Positions 4,291 through 5,382 of a stretch of 5,382 nucleotides of DNA are shown here, piece by piece (within the stretch, counting starts at the first letter, position 1; every line of letters begins with the position of its first letter). This DNA comes from Gammaproteobacteria bacterium (GTDB taxonomy: Bacteria > Pseudomonadota > Gammaproteobacteria > Tenderiales > Tenderiaceae): positions 1-5,382 of the forward strand of contig JAJRWO010000053.1 in NCBI GenBank assembly GCA_024276775.1. The letters run 5' to 3'. The notes under the pieces are model-generated. The model worked only from the letters and a program-made list of their open reading frames with translations, was not told the origin of the DNA and did not search any database. Position numbers and translations under genes: made by a program.

Positions 4291-5274
4291 GTGAAAAATA
4301 GAGAAGCGGCAATGCAGTTGAATAGCATTGTTGATTTTGTGCGTTGGGGTGCCAGCCATTTCAATGAGGCTAAATTGTATTTTGGTCATGGTAGCAACAA
4401 TGCTGTCGATGAGGCTCTGTTTCTGACGCTTCATGCCTTGCACTTAACGCCACCGCTGGCACCTGAACTGCATCATGCCTGTCTGACGGATGCTGAGAAA
4501 GAGGCAGTGTTGAGCTTGTTTCAGCGTCGCATCGATGAGCGTTTGCCGGTGCCCTATCTAACTAATGAGGCCTGGTTTTGCGGTTTGGGATTTTATGTCG
4601 ATGAACGAGTGTTGGTGCCGCGTTCGCCAATTGCCGAGCTTATCGAGCAGCGTTTTACGCCTTGGGTGGATGCCGAGTGCACTGAAAATATTCTGGATTT
4701 ATGCAGCGGCAGCGGTTGTATCGCCATTGCCTGTGCCTTGGCCTTTCCTTGGGCCGAGGTCGATGCGGCGGATATTTCTGTCGAGGCACTGGAGGTGGCT
4801 CAGATTAATATTGAGCGTCACCAAATGCAGCGGCAGGTACGGGCAATTCATTCTGATTTGTTTAATGGTCTGTCGGCCAAAGGCTATGATCTGATCGTTT
4901 CAAACCCACCCTACGTTGATGCCGAAGACATGGCGGCGCTGCCGCAGGAATTCCAAAAAGAACCTGAATTAGGGCTGGCGGCAGGTGATAATGGTCTGGG
5001 CTTGGTGTTACATATTTTGGCCCAGGCGTCTGATTATTTGACCTCGCACGGCGTGCTAATAGTGGAGGTGGGGAACAGCGATGAAGCTTTAGTAGAGCGA
5101 TTCCCTGAGGTGCCATTTGAGTGGTTGGGGTTTGAACGGGGTGGCCATGGTGTGTTTTTGATTCAGGCCGAAACCCTGTTGGAGCATCGTCAGTTGTTTC
5201 AAAAAGCCAGTGAGGCAGTATTTTCCAATCCAGAAATGAGGCTGAAGGGGAGGTGTTTTAGGCCCTTATCTTGA
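4291..5274 (+). CDS. prmB: Ribosomal protein L3 N5-glutamine methyltransferase PrmB
   Basis: PrmB transfers a methyl group from S-adenosylmethionine to a glutamine of large-subunit protein L3 and aids 50S assembly. An N-terminal helical domain carries the signature FGHGSNNAVDEALFL (31-45), then ERLPVPYLTNEAWFCG (83-98) and RVLVPRSPIAELI (106-118). The SAM-binding motif is ILDLCSGSGCIAIA (134-147) and the glutamine-binding catalytic motif is NPPYVD (205-210). The signature regions distinguish it from the release-factor enzyme PrmC. At 327 residues it is slightly longer than the usual 310 or so. The extra length comes from seven residues before MQLNS, if GTG is the start, and a C-terminal tail after about residue 303. 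Its 3' end overlaps an opposite-strand gene. No obvious promoter lies directly upstream, so it may be read from the receiver gene promoter through the ald remnant. Confidence 0.94.
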   Translation: MKNREAAMQLNSIVDFVRWGASHFNEAKLYFGHGSNNAVDEALFLTLHALHLTPPLAPELHHACLTDAEKEAVLSLFQRRIDERLPVPYLTNEAWFCGLGFYVDERVLVPRSPIAELIEQRFTPWVDAECTENILDLCSGSGCIAIACALAFPWAEVDAADISVEALEVAQINIERHQMQRQVRAIHSDLFNGLSAKGYDLIVSNPPYVDAEDMAALPQEFQKEPELGLAAGDNGLGLVLHILAQASDYLTSHGVLIVEVGNSDEALVERFPEVPFEWLGFERGGHGVFLIQAETLLEHRQLFQKASEAVFSNPEMRLKGRCFRPLS

Positions 5275-5382
5275 GTCGCTCATGGAGTTGTTTAAATAAG
5301 TGATCTCGGGCTGAATTCAGTTGTTCAGCGGCTTCATTGTCCGTCATTTCAGCGGCAAATGCATCCAGCTTTTTAAACGTGA
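5258..5382 (-). CDS. 3' end of an unrecognised minus-strand protein (partial)
   Basis: The minus strand is open from the right edge for 40 codons and ends at TAA (5260-5258). The visible C-terminus is mostly charged and helical in character, with DNEAAEQLNSARDHLF followed by KQLHERLKIRA. I do not recognise it. The stop lies 17 bases inside the 3' end of prmB, so the two genes converge and overlap tail to tail. No terminator hairpin is visible between them. The codons look coding and the composition is protein-like, but with only 40 residues a chance open frame is possible. Confidence 0.5.
   Translation of the reverse strand, partial: TFKKLDAFAAEMTDNEAAEQLNSARDHLFKQLHERLKIRA

Overview
The window looks like chromosomal DNA from a gammaproteobacterium of moderate GC content, possibly a marine Cellvibrionales-like lineage. 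That placement is an inference from the gene families (RsuA, RsmC-like and PrmB enzymes, a DUF3187 protein, a UPF0149-like remnant). The sequence alone does not fix the genus. I see no tRNA, rRNA, CRISPR array, insertion sequence or phage gene.

Layout. Positions 1-288 hold the open 3' end of an unrecognised frame, a short UPF0149/YecA-like fragment that stops early, and a long inverted repeat just before the next gene. Positions 289-2009 carry two plus-strand genes overlapping by ATGA: rsuA (16S rRNA pseudouridine synthase) and an rsmC-like 16S rRNA guanine methyltransferase. A strong hairpin at 2061-2093 then separates these convergent transcription units. On the minus strand lie a DUF3187 envelope protein (2353-3348) and, downstream of it, a 43-residue single-span membrane protein (2148-2279) that is easily missed because of its size. 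A 243-base divergent intergenic region with two separate perfect inverted repeats leads into a plus-strand stand-alone receiver protein (3592-3975). Next comes a collapsed alanine dehydrogenase gene (3999-4258) that keeps its ribosome binding site, start, core segment and native end but has lost most of its interior. It is followed by prmB (4291-5274, ribosomal protein L3 glutamine methyltransferase). A minus-strand gene running off the right edge overlaps the last 17 bases of prmB.

How the genes fit together. Three intact enzymes (RsuA, RsmC-like, PrmB) modify the ribosome, two on 16S rRNA and one on protein L3. The receiver has all the phosphorylation residues but no output domain or partner kinase here, so its pathway cannot be read from this window. 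The envelope pair (DUF3187 plus small membrane protein) probably forms its own unit. The most informative observations are the two decayed genes (ald and the UPF0149-like fragment), the small membrane protein, the rsuA start with no Shine-Dalgarno sequence and a TATAAT directly before it, and the promoter-overlapping inverted repeats between DUF3187 and the receiver gene. I found no clear evidence of a wholly new system.
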